Shown here piece by piece: positions 20,038 to 32,563 of a DNA stretch of 64,000 bases. Position 1 is the stretch's first letter; every line of letters begins with the position of its first letter. The position numbers were made by a program, and so were the translations under genes. The stretch lies in the NCBI RefSeq assembly GCF_024763615.1, contig NC_077223.1, forward strand, positions 100,006,627 to 100,070,626, in the 5' to 3' direction. The notes beneath the pieces were generated by a model, which was given only the letters and a program-made list of their open reading frames with translations, was not told the origin of the DNA and did not search any database. Source of the DNA: Phlebotomus papatasi (taxonomy: Eukaryota; Arthropoda; Insecta; Diptera; Psychodidae).

Positions 20038-22595
20038 TCCATCGGTCTTTTAGATACAACATTACTCTTTCAAATCAACTATATTAAACAAAAATATAAA
20101 GTACTTCTGACATGTAAGTAAAAACTAATCTCATCATATATTTTAGTTCCATCGCGAACTCTGACTTAATAATGACTCCAAAAATTTTCCTGGAAATAAA
20201 TATTTAATGGATTTACTTTTAAAAAACTCAAAAGTCGCACACTCAGCGAAAAATGCATAAAAAAGCTTTTCGGGAACCCACACAAGAATTGAGGTAATTA
20301 TCCACAAATAGAATAAAGTGAAGTCCACAATTATCATATTAGAGTAGCTTTTTGCTTTAAGATTTTTTCCCAATAAGCATACTAATTTTATATTAAAGAT
20401 AGACTCATTAAAATCCTGAAAAATGCACAGATTGGCTGCAGTATATCCATTATGCCTCCGAATTTTCTATAATGTGATTTTTATTTTTTTAAAAATTCAA
20501 CTGAGGTAAAACGCTTTCCTGGATTTCTACCTGAAGGAAGTTTTATTATTTGCACATTTCCCATTGTGAAATAAAAATAAGCCAATATCCATATTTATTG
20601 CCTGTACTTTATCTAATATCGAAATCATGTCAATAATCTTCGTGAATAAAATCCTTTTGGTCCTTTTATATCACAGGTTCTTGACCACTTATCCCATGGG
20701 GAGGGTTTACTTTAAATTCAAGTCACAGATATTCTGTTAACGCCTTTGGAGAGAGAAATGACTCTAAATGGTGGAAAATCCATCAATCACAAGAAATATA
20801 AAATTTTGATAGGCTTTGGGAGTTGTATTTAGTAAATTCTTGAGACAATTTTTCAGGTTTCTTGAGGAATAATCCTTAAAATAAATCAGTACTGAGGGAT
20901 GTGAATTTTATTCATTTTCTTTTGGGAAATTTTCGATAAATACCCATGAATATTATCTCGATGGAAAGTGGACAAAGATGATGGAAAAGCAGGGCAGAAA
21001 GTCAATGGAGATTCAAACGATAGAACATTTCGATTTCACTCCCCATTTTGCATGGAGATGATTTATCACATTTTTATTAAAACATGGGGGTGATTCTGGG
21101 TTATAAGATTCGTAAGGGGCATGCGAAAAAAAAATTGGAAAATCCTCAGTGATTTTGATTTATCTGGCAGATTTTCTTTTGAGATTTTCTCCCAAAAACT
21201 CGTGTTTCTTGCGTCCTATGAAAAAGAAAGGGCTCTCTTTTCTTTCTTTTCTTTTTCAGTGAATAAATTCAATTTGATCTGAAAACTTTATTCTTTTGCG
21301 ATTCCCTATCGTCCCATTCGTATCTAATTCATTTTATCAGAGAATTATTATTTACAGATTCTTAGCGAGCATTGTTTCTTGTGCAAGTTAAAAAAGCAAG
21401 TTCAACAATACAAATATTTTATGAAGATCGAATGAGAGACAATGAATACGATGGTTAAGAATAAATAAAAAAGAGCAACATTTTTGCTGAATTGCATAAA
21501 AAAGACACTGATATATTTTATGTTATGACATGAAAATTTACAAACGAACATTGTAATAATATTCGTCTGAAAGGAACAGATTGTATCCCATTCTTGACCA
21601 TGTTTTCGTTTGATACAAATGGAGGACCTCCTGCTAAGAATTCCCAATGCAGCATCTTTTTTTTTGCCGGATCGCCCTCTGGAAACCTCGATAGAGACAT
21701 TTTTGTCATGTATTAAAGATTTAACTGTCCCACTAAGTCATTTATTTATATCATCTCCAGCACCATATCAATAGCCTTTAATTTTGGACCACAATTGATC
21801 ATGCAGAGAATCCTTTGAAAATCAATTAAATTGTCTATCTTAGACCCAGAAAACCCAAATATATAGAAGAATAAAAGTTTCTCAAAATCCTTCTTCCTGT
21901 TGACATGAGGTCAGGACTCTAAGAAGGCGGTTGGGATAAAATTTCATGATTTCACACCATGTATTTTTAGTATTTACCTTCCCTCAAGAGTCAAAGAAGA
22001 TATCCCTGAAAAAAAAAAGATGAAAAAGGGATAAGAATGATGTGAGTCAAAGAGGAAGGCACTAAGATGATTCTCCTTGTCAAACAAGGAGTTGTATTCA
22101 TGATATATTGTCCTCATTTCAGTGTCACATTTGCCATAGAGAAACTCCAGGAAATTATATACCTTCTTTTCTCATATTCTCACCCTCAAATCCTCCATGA
22201 TCGTTTTCTTCCCTACGTTTTTCTATCTTTGAGAAATCTATTTAATACAATCAGCACCACATTTAACAATGAAATCAACCCAACAGCTTTTCTACTCCAG
22301 TTCCAATGGCTTTTTGGATTTACAGATGACTAGGAACATGGGGTGGTCTCAGTATTTGTTTATGTTGAACATTTCTTAGTATCACATAGAGTAGGGCAGG
22401 TAAAATCTTATTAAATGTAGAATGAATTGATACCGGATTAAAGTGGACAATTTTTTACTGTAAGGAATAAAAATGTAGAAAATGTCCAAATATCGATGAC
22501 GAAAACGATGACAAAATTGTCATCGTGAAAGAGGTAAAAGTGCAAGATATTAACTACCGGATAAGCAATTAGCGAACCTAAATTCCTAACTCATC
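20038..22595. other. 2.5 kb AT-rich, no gene seen
   Basis: No repeat family of the window recurs here. Short frames (for example 20143-20373 and 21402-21709, minus; 22067-22333, plus) show no domain. A pyrimidine-rich CTTTCTTTTCTTTTTCAG near 21238-21259 would fit a splice acceptor, but no coding exon follows that I can support. Confidence 0.4.
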
Positions 22596-22597
22596 TA

Positions 22598-23342
22598 GGG
22601 GGAGGTGGGGCCACTTTGAGCTGTGGGGCTAGATTGTTATACGATTTTTTCGCATATTTCTAACGAAAACTGGCCTTTAACATGATGTAATTTAGGTAGA
22701 CAAAATATTTGTGGATTTAACCCATTCCTTACCATGGTATTATACATCATACGCAAATTGAGTGATTTTTGATGATTTATTTCTGGGCAATTTTTATCAG
22801 AATTGCTGTCGGGAATGGATTTTTAGTAACGTTAGTTATTCAATTACTTGAGAAAAATAGTCCGACAGAGATGAAAATACATTTTGTTATTATTTTCTTG
22901 CTTCGCGGAAGGTCATGCAAAAGTTTTGCTCAAAATGGCGGACGGAAAATACGACATCCCGTCGAATTTGTTAAAATTGGCCTCTTTCCTGATTTGAATT
23001 CCAGTTTCCAATTGGTGTTCTTGGATAGTCACTCTATCTAGAGAAATAGAGTTTGTAATGAATTAATGCACAGAATTTAAATTCAGTGATCGTAAAGACG
23101 TGTTTTTGACAGAGGCTCCCCGCGCCCCCATCTGAGATAATTTTTTTTTCTTTTCAAAAAATTCATCTACTAATCTGTAGGAAACTAATCCCAAAATATG
23201 AACATTATATCTCAAGTATTTCTGGTACATTGACTGAATGGGTTAAATAAAATAATTGTAAAGACCAGCTTCATTTAGAATTAGCCAAAAAAAAATCGCA
23301 TAACAATCTAGCTCCACAGCTCAAAGTAGCCCCACCTCCCCC
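22598..23342. mobile_element. GGGGGAGGTGGGGC MITE family, copy 1 (interrupted)
   Basis: The left end reads GGGGGAGGTGGGGCCACTTTGAG and the right end is its inverse, with TA at 22596-22597 and 23343-23344. The unit is 745 bp, against 207 and 212 bp for the other two copies. The extra 520 bp is an inserted TTAA-flanked element. Aligned inversely, the copy at 57240-57446 shows the uninterrupted sequence. Confidence 0.85.
22721..23242. mobile_element. piggyBac-like MITE nested in another MITE
   Basis: The unit begins CCCATTC and ends GAATGGG and has TTAA on both sides (22717-22720, 23243-23246). TTAA targets with CCC...GGG ends are the mark of piggyBac-type elements. No transposase is encoded; the 90-codon frame at 22769-23041 has no recognisable domain. 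Confidence 0.75.
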
Positions 23343-23513
23343 TATGCTAGTAGTATTTTCATTCATTCGTAAATACTGATTAAAAACTGTAAATATCGCG
23401 AAAATTTATTGAATATTGTGATTTTTGTGAAGTAAATATTGAAATACAGTGAATAATTAAATAAATTTGATTAAAATAATTTTTTTGTCACGTTAAGAAC
23501 AAATATCGGAATA

Positions 23514-23907
23514 AGGGGTAGATAAATGTGCCGCTCATGGATCATCGCATGCCGATCTGCCGATTTTTCGTAAAAAATGTGCCGGCCTGAAGATTCGGAA
23601 GAATTTCTGCAGAATTTCCGCAAAATTTCGTAGAATTTCGGAAACTATTGCACGAGTTCAAACGAACGTGATTCTTCATAACAGCGAACTGACATTTAAA
23701 ACTGCTGATTCTTCGCTAAGATCATCGCTAAGATCACTGCCGATTTCTGCTAATGAACATACCGATATGTCGATTACTGGCCAGATTGTGCCAATCTGTC
23801 GATTTATTAGCAAAACATGTGCCGATCTGTAAATCTTTAGGACCAGATGATCAAAATTTTACCGATCGTCGCCCACGGTCCATTCTGAGAGCCACTAATT
23901 CACCCCT
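23514..23907. mobile_element. Inverted-repeat element with AGGGGT ends
   Basis: Arms AGGGGTAGATAAATG and its inverse (near 23893-23907) bound a 394-bp unit. The motif TGCCGATCTGCCGATTT and variants recur about five times inside, which gives it a striking GATC/CGAT content. TA lies to the left; TG to the right may be a decayed TA. Confidence 0.55.
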
Positions 23908-25367
23908 TGTATGAGAAGATATGCCTTTTTTATCTTCGACATTTATGCAAAAACTCGTCTATATATACCTGCATAATATTAAGAATAAGAAATATTATAA
24001 GATATAGGTATGGATATAAGATAAAGATATGGATATAGGTTTTATGAACGTTACCCTAATAATTTTCATTTTAATTTAATTATTTAATAATCGCTGATAA
24101 ACCAATAAATGACAAAGCGTCTCAGCTTTGCTGAGTGCTTGAACTCAATAGAAAGAGCTATCTGTGTATTATCTTTTCGCATAATTTTTTGATATATTCC
24201 GCTTATATAATCCGCTGATACAAGCATGCGAACATATAAAAGTAAATCTGAGAAAGCTAAATCATTTTCGGGTACAATAACGATTCATGACCGATTAAGT
24301 CCGATGGATTCGGGTTAGAAATTTCAAGAACTTTCAAGAAAAAAACCAAATTTAAGCAAATCGGTTGTAAAATAGGCCCTACACTACAACCTTGCTTTTC
24401 GAAAATTCGATATCGAAATGGTTTTCGATCATAGGTGTCCAAGGATAGGGCAGTCATCCATAGTCATAGGATATGGTTTTGGCGAGGAAAAAGGGGACTT
24501 AGGGAAAAGAAACAAAGGCTATCCTAGATAATGTTGACTTTTGAGGAGGAGGGCGGTCGTCGAAGACCGGAAGTCATCTTACCGCTTGGCCTCTAGCCGT
24601 GTCATAAGTTGAAAAAAGTGGATTATATAGCTGCTCTCTCTTTAAGCTTAAACAGTAAAATATTCATACAATTTCTTCAGGTTTTTATTGTTATAATTTA
24701 ATTTAAATTGTAAAGATATACATGAGTTGACTACATTGAATATTAGTATAAAAAACATAATCTTTTGTTTTAAATGAGGAGCTCAAAGCAAAAAAAACGC
24801 TATTTTAATAGGGAAATGCATACAACTTAGAGTTTTTTTGCTCCGAGCTCCTCAAATATGGTAACAGTAAGTTCAGTAAGCAACAGTTCAGTTCTGCTAT
24901 GCAACAGAACTCTAAAGAAAACACATCTAAACAGATTTTGAAATTTCGGTTTTGTAATTTTGAGCCCAGGCGTATGTATATTAAACCTGGGATAAAGTTT
25001 GAAAAGAATGATATAATTAGGAGATGAACTTCCTCCGGATGCGTCAAGGGGTGCAATACTTTCAGGACAGAAAAACACAAAATTCTTTGGCAAAAAATTT
25101 TGTGACCTTGACCTTCTTCTGCTAATTGTCGACAGTAAATCTACCAAAAAGATAAAATAAAAAAAAACATAATTTATATATTTTTAATAAATAAAAATAT
25201 ATAAATTATATAAGTAATTATACAAATATTTTATAACATATAATAAATTAAAAGAAAATAATTAATAAAATTTAGAATTAATAAAATGATAATTGTAAAA
25301 TTATTAATATTCGTTACCTTGCATTGTATCTTATTTTACCTGCTGTCTTGGAATATGTATCAGCATT
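23908..25367. other. AT-rich, no gene seen
   Basis: No supported feature. 25140-25320 is nearly pure AT and of low complexity. Minus-strand frames at 24805-25147 overlap in two phases and are not credible genes. Confidence 0.4.
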
Positions 25368-26580
25368 CCACAACCAGAGTTTGCCAAAGAGAAAAAAAAA
25401 TTCTAACATCGTTTTCGAAAGCCAAACAAAAGTCATTCTTACTTCTAGTTTCATCCGGGTGATGAATGAAGTGCTTCTTGTTCGAATTTTGAAGTACATA
25501 TCTCGAGTGTCAGTCTTCACTTCATTCACTCATTGAATAACTTTCTTGCTGTTTATTTACTACCTAGCTTATTAACTATGTATTTCATAAAGTTTCCAAT
25601 ATTGTGCGAAAGATAGATTTTCATTTACCTTTAAACTAAGAAAATATTGGAGTAAAAAACTAAAGCTGCGAATGAACAAAATGATTCATTTAATTTAGTC
25701 AAGACACAAACCGTCTTTGCGTATTTGTTTTCGGTTTTACTTTATTAAATTAATGGAAGAAGGGAATATTTTGGTACAGAAGTAGAGTTTGGCAAAGAAA
25801 AAAGGCATTCGAAAATCTATTTGTAAAGCCAAAAAAGAGACTTTCTTACTTCTTGATACTTTCTCAAGGTGGCTGAAGTACATCCTATTCGAATTTCGAA
25901 GTGCTTAAGTGTCAAAAAGTGACAGTCTTCACATTATTGTGAAGAAAAAAAAACAGAACAACGACGCTAGGATTTTGATTCTCCAAAAGTGTCTTGGATA
26001 AAAGGAAAATGGAAATCTATTTGCACAAAAAGTCGTTGATGTTCGAAAAATGTTCATACTAAATTTTCGAACTAGGTGGGGAAAATTTATAAAATATTGG
26101 ACAAAAAGGTTCGGAAAAGAGCTACTTAGTAATTATGGTGTGATTAAATAATGGAACAGAAAAAATAAACGTTGTTGCTTAGTGTTTTTCCTCACAACAA
26201 AGTGAGACCAACACATTTTGACACTTGAGCACTTCGAAATTCGAACAAGATGTGCATCAGCCACCTTGAGGAATTATCAAGAAGTAAAAAAGTCTCTTCA
26301 AATAGATTTTCTAATTTTTCTAGGAATATATTTGTGGATGGTAAGTTACTGTTCTTGTCCCATTATTTAATCACTTTATAATCACTGAGTAACTCTTTTG
26401 TGAGCTTTCTAGTGTGATATTTGATAAATTTTCCCCAGCTGATTCGAAAATTGAGTATGTAAATGCGAAATTGAATTTGAATTCTTCGAACATCAACAAA
26501 TTTTTGTGCAAATAGAGAGTTCCATTTGCCTTTTATCCAAGACACTATTCTAGAATCAAAATCTACTTGTGTTTCCAATA
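25368..26580. repeat. Interleaved inverted repeats (A, A, B, A', B')
   Basis: Segment A (GAGTTTGGCAAAGAAAAAA ... AGTGTCAAAAAGTGACAGTC, 25780-25935) has an earlier direct copy at 25368-25520 and an inverted copy at 26186-26330. Segment B (GTGTCTTGGATAAAAGG ... GTGTGATTAAATAATGG, 25965-26152) has an inverted copy at 26362-26580. The arms alternate rather than nest. The matches are imperfect, so the structure is old. Confidence 0.7.
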
Positions 26581-26924
26581 TGGAACTAACATTGAAATTC
26601 ATATTAAAAAAAATTATCAATACTGATTATCATTATTCCATTACTTATTAAAAAAAAATAGTAAAATGTCAAAAGACAAAAAGACATGTGTCCAGGAGGG
26701 TAATTCTGCAACGCTCTGGCAATGCCATATGACAAATTGGGTTGAATCTCAGGAGAGCTTTTTCGAAAATGCGATTCTGTAACCGTGGCATTGCCATTTA
26801 TGCTCACGTGACATTGTCAGAAGTCACATATTTAAGTTTTCTGTCAATTAAAATGACAATGAATGTTTTTAAACAAATCAACCAAGACAGACTGTATTTG
26901 CATAATATTACTATGTAAAGTCAT
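26581..26924. other. No gene seen
   Basis: Contains GGCAATGCCA and GTGGCATTGCCA motifs near 26717 and 26788 that recur, inverted, near 27315. It may be the arm of a larger element around the Penelope-like insertion. Confidence 0.35.
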
Positions 26925-27209
26925 CAATAATAGGGAAAACCGGAAGTCGTCGGGACGAGATAATCACTCAGGGAAACACATCAACTATCATCAGAGCTTT
27001 CGGCTCGGTCTCCAAGCCTTCATCTGTGGTCAAGTCTTGCAATCTTTCTCTGAGACTCGTTTTGATTGCAAGACTTGACCACTGATGAAGGCTTGGAGAC
27101 CGAGCCGAAAGCTCTGATGATAGTTGATGTGTTTCCCTGAGTGATTATCTCGTCCCGACGACTTCCGGTTTTCCCTATTATTGATTGCAATTAACGTCGG
27201 CTTATACCC
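26925..27209. mobile_element. Penelope-like palindromic insertion with hammerhead-like cores
   Basis: A 15-bp direct repeat, ACTATGTAAAGTCAT (26910-26924 and 27210-27224), marks the insertion. The body is an inverted dimer: about 110 bp on each side of a centre near 27053 match closely, and a 27-bp unpaired tail follows on the right. Target duplication plus head-to-head partial copies is typical of Penelope-like retroelements. On the plus strand, CTGATGA (27082-27088), a possible 7-bp stem and GAAA (27107-27110) form a hammerhead-ribozyme-like core. The minus-strand copy has a changed base in CTGATGA. No ORF remains. Confidence 0.6.
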
Positions 27210-27348
27210 ACTATGTAAAGTCATTTCATTAAAAATTTAGTGAAATATATTTTCGAACTCATATGATATGACAAAAAGAAGCTCGATTGGAATTGTCAGG
27301 TTTCGAACTCACGCGTGACAATGCCACGAAAATTACAGACTTCCCCTA

Positions 27349-27563
27349 GGGGAAAGTACTCTCCCTTCGAACGTTCATGCCTTCGAATAATGTGCATTTT
27401 CATTTAGTTTTCCTAAGAAACTTACACATTTCTATTAAATATTAGTTGGCTTATCATCCATTTTTGATAATTCCGTGATAATTTAGTGTAAATCTCTTAC
27501 GAAAAACAAAAGAAATTCACATTATACGAAGGCATGAACGTTCGAAGGGAGAGTACTTTCCCC
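27349..27563 (+). mobile_element. GGGGAAAGTACTCTCC MITE family, copy 1
   Basis: Ends GGGGAAAGTACTCTCCCTTC and its inverse; the inner arms contain GAACGTTCATGCCTTCGAA. 215 bp with TA on both sides. Other copies: 41491-41955 (interrupted) and 52671-52881. Internal TTTCCTAAGAAACTTACACA and its complement add a second layer of inverted sequence. Confidence 0.85.
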
Positions 27564-27565
27564 TA

Positions 27566-28937
27566 CTGGCTTAATCAACGTTACTTGTAACTGATTTTTG
27601 ACCATTCAACTGACTTTCTCAGACCCCTGTGATGATACTCCGTGTAATCAAATTACCGTGAGCTTGTGTATTGATTCGATGCCACACACATTACAGAAAA
27701 ATTGGATTTATATTGTTGCACAACACACATCATTTTTCTGATATCTTTCAATTGAAAAAGGCAAAAAAGTGGAGTCAACAATAGCAATAAATAAATCACG
27801 AAAAACTCCATAAAAACAGAAAGTCCCAAACACCGGAGACATTCAATAGAGAAAGACATTCTGTGGCTTCTGCTTTCCACAAAAGACCATTTTCCCATCC
27901 TTTTTAGTTCTCCTTTTTTTTCTCCCATCCTGCTGCATACTGTAAAATTTATTGTATTTATTTTACTCAGGACTTTTGGAACAGAACATGGCAATCAAAA
28001 TGGGAAAATTGATAATAATGACATTTTGGTATTTTATCCCGAAACAACAAATTTTCAAACTGAAGTGGTGAATGTTTTAAAACTGCATCAAAAATACATC
28101 CAATATTTTCTAGAATTGATGCAAATTTCGCATAAGTCATGCATCGATGCAGAAATAAGTTAAATTTATATTTTGGCGCAGAGAAAATTTTAACTTTTCA
28201 CCCATTCCACCACCCCCGCAGCCACGAGGCCTTTCTCTGTTGGACATGTTGAAGTGAAAGAGATGAAAGAATGGCGGAAAACAATTTTCCGAGCAGGGCA
28301 TAAACATTGGAAACTCCAAAATTTAAAGTCGAAAAATACCACCCTTCAATTTGGTTGGAAATTATTGCAGGCCTCTTCTTCTCCTGAGTAAAATTGGTGG
28401 GAAAGTATATGGGTAGGTGGTTGGGTGGATGGGGCATAAACCTGTGACATATGAATTGTATTCTTGGGATACCATTGAAAAATATTGCAAATAGCAAGAA
28501 AACATGATGTTTCCGTGACTAACGACGACAAAAGCAAACGCCAAAGCAAAATGGGCACATTTTTGCGTTAGAGAACGAGGCCCCCCTTCCCATTAGTGGG
28601 TGGAGATTGAAAAGGCACCCAACCAAAATTTATCCCCTGTGCACGCATTTACTCAATAAATGGGCAATAAATAAACATGGCGTTTCCCTTACTGTTGTAC
28701 TTTCTGAGATATTGCCCAAAAGATTTCCTTTGCAGCTCGTTTTTTTTGTGTGCGAGGGACAGGAAAATTGTGACAAAGGTAGCACATTGTTTTAAAAAAT
28801 AGAGCATAAATCCTGCCATCCTTTTGAATCTCTCCTGAGAATATCCATTCAGTATTCTTGCACTCGTGCCAGGCAGAAGCATCCCTAAAACACCATTTGG
28901 AGATATAACAGAATCTGTTCAGGGGATGCCTTATAGT
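27566..28937. other. Unique stretch, no gene recognised
   Basis: Moderately complex sequence with overlapping short frames on the minus strand (28137-28558) in several phases. None has a domain or partner exon that I can support. Confidence 0.4.
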
Positions 28938-29560
28938 ACACTCAGAAAAATAATCGAGTAAAATTTACTCGAATCGATGTTGAATTGACTCTTTTTTGTT
29001 GTGATTTTCGATTAATTATATTTTAGAGTTGATTTTACTTCTATTTAGGTGTAATATTCTGAAGAGTTGTTTGAACTTTTTTTTCCTAAAATTTACATGA
29101 CAAAAGAGTGTAAATAACTCTTTTTAAGACTGAAAATAACTCGTTCCAAGAGTTAAAAAAATCTTTTTTGGAGTTCAAATAACTCTTTCAAATCCCAAAA
29201 TGGATAGATTTTGCAATTTTATGTTTTTTTTTATTTCATCATTTTGTGTATTAATATTTTCTTGATCTCAAGTTCCCAATATTCCGAGTGTAATATCACG
29301 TATGATGCACGCACATGTCTTCATGAAACACTGTTAGGCATATTACTAGTTGATGTTTCAACTTTGTCACACGAAAAACCTCTTGACTGAAATATATTCA
29401 CAAAACGAAAACACTTTAGCATATACTTCATTCGAGATGAAATTTTACATCGAAAAAGAGTAATAAACATCGATATCCGACGAATTAATTCAACTCGCAC
29501 GAAGAGTTGTTTCAACACTTATTTCCTAAATTTTACAACGAAAAAGAATAACAATTACAT
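28938..29560. repeat. AACTCTTT/AGAGTT-rich degenerate repeat
   Basis: Starts with CACTCAGAAAAATAATCGAG. The words AGAGTT and AACTCTT then occur many times in both orientations, along with two ATCGAT-containing blocks near 28973 and 29470. Probably a decayed element; ends are not defined. Confidence 0.4.
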
Positions 29561-29991
29561 CGATATTCGTAAATTTCTAAATAATTTATTATATAAAATA
29601 ATATGATTAATTTGGACATTAACGACAACTTCTGATAATAACTTTATTTAAATATTTAAATATGTATAATTTTAATTATTTTTTTCATATTTTGTTTAAT
29701 GTAAATTATCATTAATTTTCGAACATATGATAATTGTCCCCTTATTAACTTAATTCGAAACAAAAAAACTTTTGTATATTTATTTAGATTACTGAAATTC
29801 TTAGACATAACCTTAAAGTTAAAAATAATCAAATTTAAAAGAAAAGTTTAGGAGGAAGTAGAAATATTAAAAAATAAATAAAATAATTAAAATATAACAA
29901 ATCAGTCAAACAAAAAAATAAATTTGTCAAATTTAAAATCCTTTTTAGATATAGAATCTATGGGAAGACAATAAAATATCCAAAATATCTA
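29561..29991. other. Very AT-rich, no gene
   Basis: Low-complexity AT sequence. Confidence 0.5.
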
Positions 29992-29993
29992 TA

Positions 29994-30247
29994 CACTGAG
30001 AGAAATCCGAAAAAGTTAAAATAACATTCCGGAAATGTTAATTTTACCCTGCAGTATTGATCCGAAAACGATGTAAATATTACCCTTTTTAGGTGTATTA
30101 GGGGTTAAATTAACCCTTTTTTATATTAATCTTACCCTTTAAAAGGTGTAAAATTAACATTAAAAAATGTTGATATATTTTGACGCCCAAAAAATGTTAA
30201 AGTAATGACGAAAAAAGGTTAATCGCAGCCTCTTTTTTTTCTCAGTG
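29994..30247 (+). mobile_element. CACTGAG MITE family, copy 2
   Basis: 254 bp, CACTGAGAGAAATCCGAAAA start and CTCAGTG end, TA on both sides (29992-29993, 30248-30249). One of the best preserved copies. Confidence 0.9.
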
Positions 30248-30249
30248 TA

Positions 30250-32146
30250 ATGTTAAATAACATAACACCTTTTATATTTATTTCAATTGATTTTATATTT
30301 AAAATATTTAAGAATATTTTGCAACGAAAATCAATTATTACAAATATTAAAGGAAATCACATTTTTAATACTTTGCACGATTACTTTAACTGTTCAGTGA
30401 ATTTATCAAATTTGAATTAGTAAACAAAGGCACTTGTCAAGTAAGATAGAATTAATATTCATAGATTCTATGTTCATTATTGCAGCTGCAATAATGGACA
30501 TAGAAAAGGGGAAAAAAGCTCAAAAGAAGCTCATTAAGCTCAGAATTAGATGCGTGAGAAGAGTGAAGAAGTAAATTAGTGAAAAAGGGATAAAAAATTC
30601 AAAAGAAGTAAGTTATTTTATAGAAAGAAATTAAATGAAATGTAAGAGATTAAATTTTTATAGGAATCCAGAAGAAAGAGAGGAAAGGGAAGGAATTAGG
30701 TGTAGGAAAAAGTTCAAGGTCTTAAAGGAGACTGTAAGTGCCTGTAGCCATAGTTTTTTTGAATTTGTTTTACATTAGAAAATGTTATATTTATTCCATC
30801 AGGAAAAACTCTCTTTCAATCCTTATTATAACCAAGTTGATTTATAATAAAACTACACCTGAAAATCATACCCCAATTGCCCTCAAACCCCCTGGAGTTC
30901 TCTAATAAATTAAAAACCCAAAAGCTATCGAAAAGTAACAAAAAATCAAAGACTCTGCCACTGAAAATAAAAAATAAAAAATCCCACTTTTCCACGCACA
31001 TTAACAATATAAAAATAATTACCGAAAAGTAAAACCATTTGTAAGAATAAGTCCAACTAAAGAAAATCAAAATGTAAAATCATGCACAACTATGAGATAT
31101 CAAAAAGACGAATAATAATTCAACATAATTCGACATAATTCGACGCCTGAATGGACGGACATCTTCTACGAAACATTGTAAACCGTATATAATAAATTTG
31201 TAAACTGAACAATTCAATATACACTGTACAGAATGGCTGAAATAGCCCAGTACATCAAAATAAATATTAATTAATTCGACATAAATTCAGATGGAATAAA
31301 AGAAAAATAGAGTAGCAAAATAAACAACATATTCAAAATTTGTTCGACCAATCCAAAATTACTAAACGAAATAAAATTAAGCAGTCTCATATAAAATCTT
31401 TTGAGCTCAAACCCAAAAGAAAGTTAAAAAAAAGTGTTTTATTACAAAAATCTACAAATTAAAAGAAGAACAGGAAAAAATATTAAATATTAATAATTCA
31501 GAAAAATTAAAATGTATAAAAATATATTATTAGAAAATCAAATTCTAAAATTACTTTAGTAGTACGATTCAAAAAGAATCGTAAATTTAAACAGGAGAAT
31601 AGAAACCATTTTTTAAACTTCTTTTTCGAAATAGGAAATAAAACAATTATAGGAAAAACAAGCCAAGAAATACATTTTTAAAATAAAGGAACATTAATTA
31701 AAATAAAGTCAAGACCAAAAATATTTAAGAATTTAAAATATTTCTTTTCAAATTCGACAATTTTAGAAATTTAAAAAAAAGCATTTAAAAGAAAGCAATA
31801 AATATTCAATCAAATAAACATCAATGTATTTTAAAAGTATTATAAACAAAACAAAAGTATTATAAACCAAAAAAAAGACTTAACACTAAACTTACTGACT
31901 GTTTTTGGTCGTTTTTCCTAGCGCGCTCGGTCAAATAGCAGACCGGGGTAGGGTAGGATACTTGGAAAAGAGGAAAAAAACAAAATTTAAACACTGAAAA
32001 ATATACAACATGCATATTTTAAGAAATTCATAAAGTTTGATAGTGGCATTGTACCGTTTAAATATATGTGTTAAATTTTAAAAAGTTTTAAAACGTCAAT
32101 TTGACCGGATCTTGGTAGGTCTAATGTTAAAAAAAAACTTTAATAA
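30250..32146. other. A-rich low-complexity stretch, no gene
   Basis: Plus-strand A clearly exceeds T from about 31300 to 31880. I see no gene and no defined repeat. Poly-purine sequence at 30500-30720 translates without a long frame. Confidence 0.4.
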
Positions 32147-32149
32147 TAA

Positions 32150-32410
32150 TGCCTTCGGCACACCTTTTATTTCGCTATAATTTCATGAAATCGAAATTCG
32201 CGTTCGTTTTTTTAAATAGATTTGCATAAGTCTACTCTTTCGGTCTCAAAATTGGACTGATCTAAATTTAATTTGGTGTGATGTTTAAAAGAAGAAGAAG
32301 AAGAAGAGTGCGAAAGAATAGGATAGACATATGCAAAGTTTTAAAAAACGAAATGGATGTTAATTTCGACTTTATGAAATTTTTCTGATCTAAAAGGTGT
32401 ACGAGAGCCA
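32150..32410. mobile_element. PIF/Harbinger-like foldback MITE, diverged copy
   Basis: Arms of about 95 bp start TGCCTTCGGCACACCTTTT and end in the inverse. TAA duplications at 32147-32149 and 32411-32413. The ends resemble those of the copies at 54699 and 55140. A GAA microsatellite (32289-32307) sits near the centre. Confidence 0.65.
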
Positions 32411-32563
32411 TAAGATTCAAAATTTTATTCAATTTCTTTTATTGTAAGAATTTTACGAACTTTAGTTCAATGTTAACTGTATTTATGTACAGAGAATCGT
32501 CAATCAGAGCAAGTGACACTCAAATCATCCAGTTTTTTCTCAGTGGAGTCAGGAAAAATTCCT

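Noticed and set aside
21225..21300. Splice acceptor CTTTTTCAG and downstream exon
   Set aside because: No open coding frame or donor follows; pyrimidine tracts are common here.
24805..25147. Overlapping minus-strand frames of 91 and 106 codons
   Set aside because: Two phases open over the same bases; no motif; low-complexity neighbourhood.
26998..27027. Second active hammerhead on the minus strand of the palindrome
   Set aside because: The core reads CAGATGA instead of CTGATGA, so it is broken.
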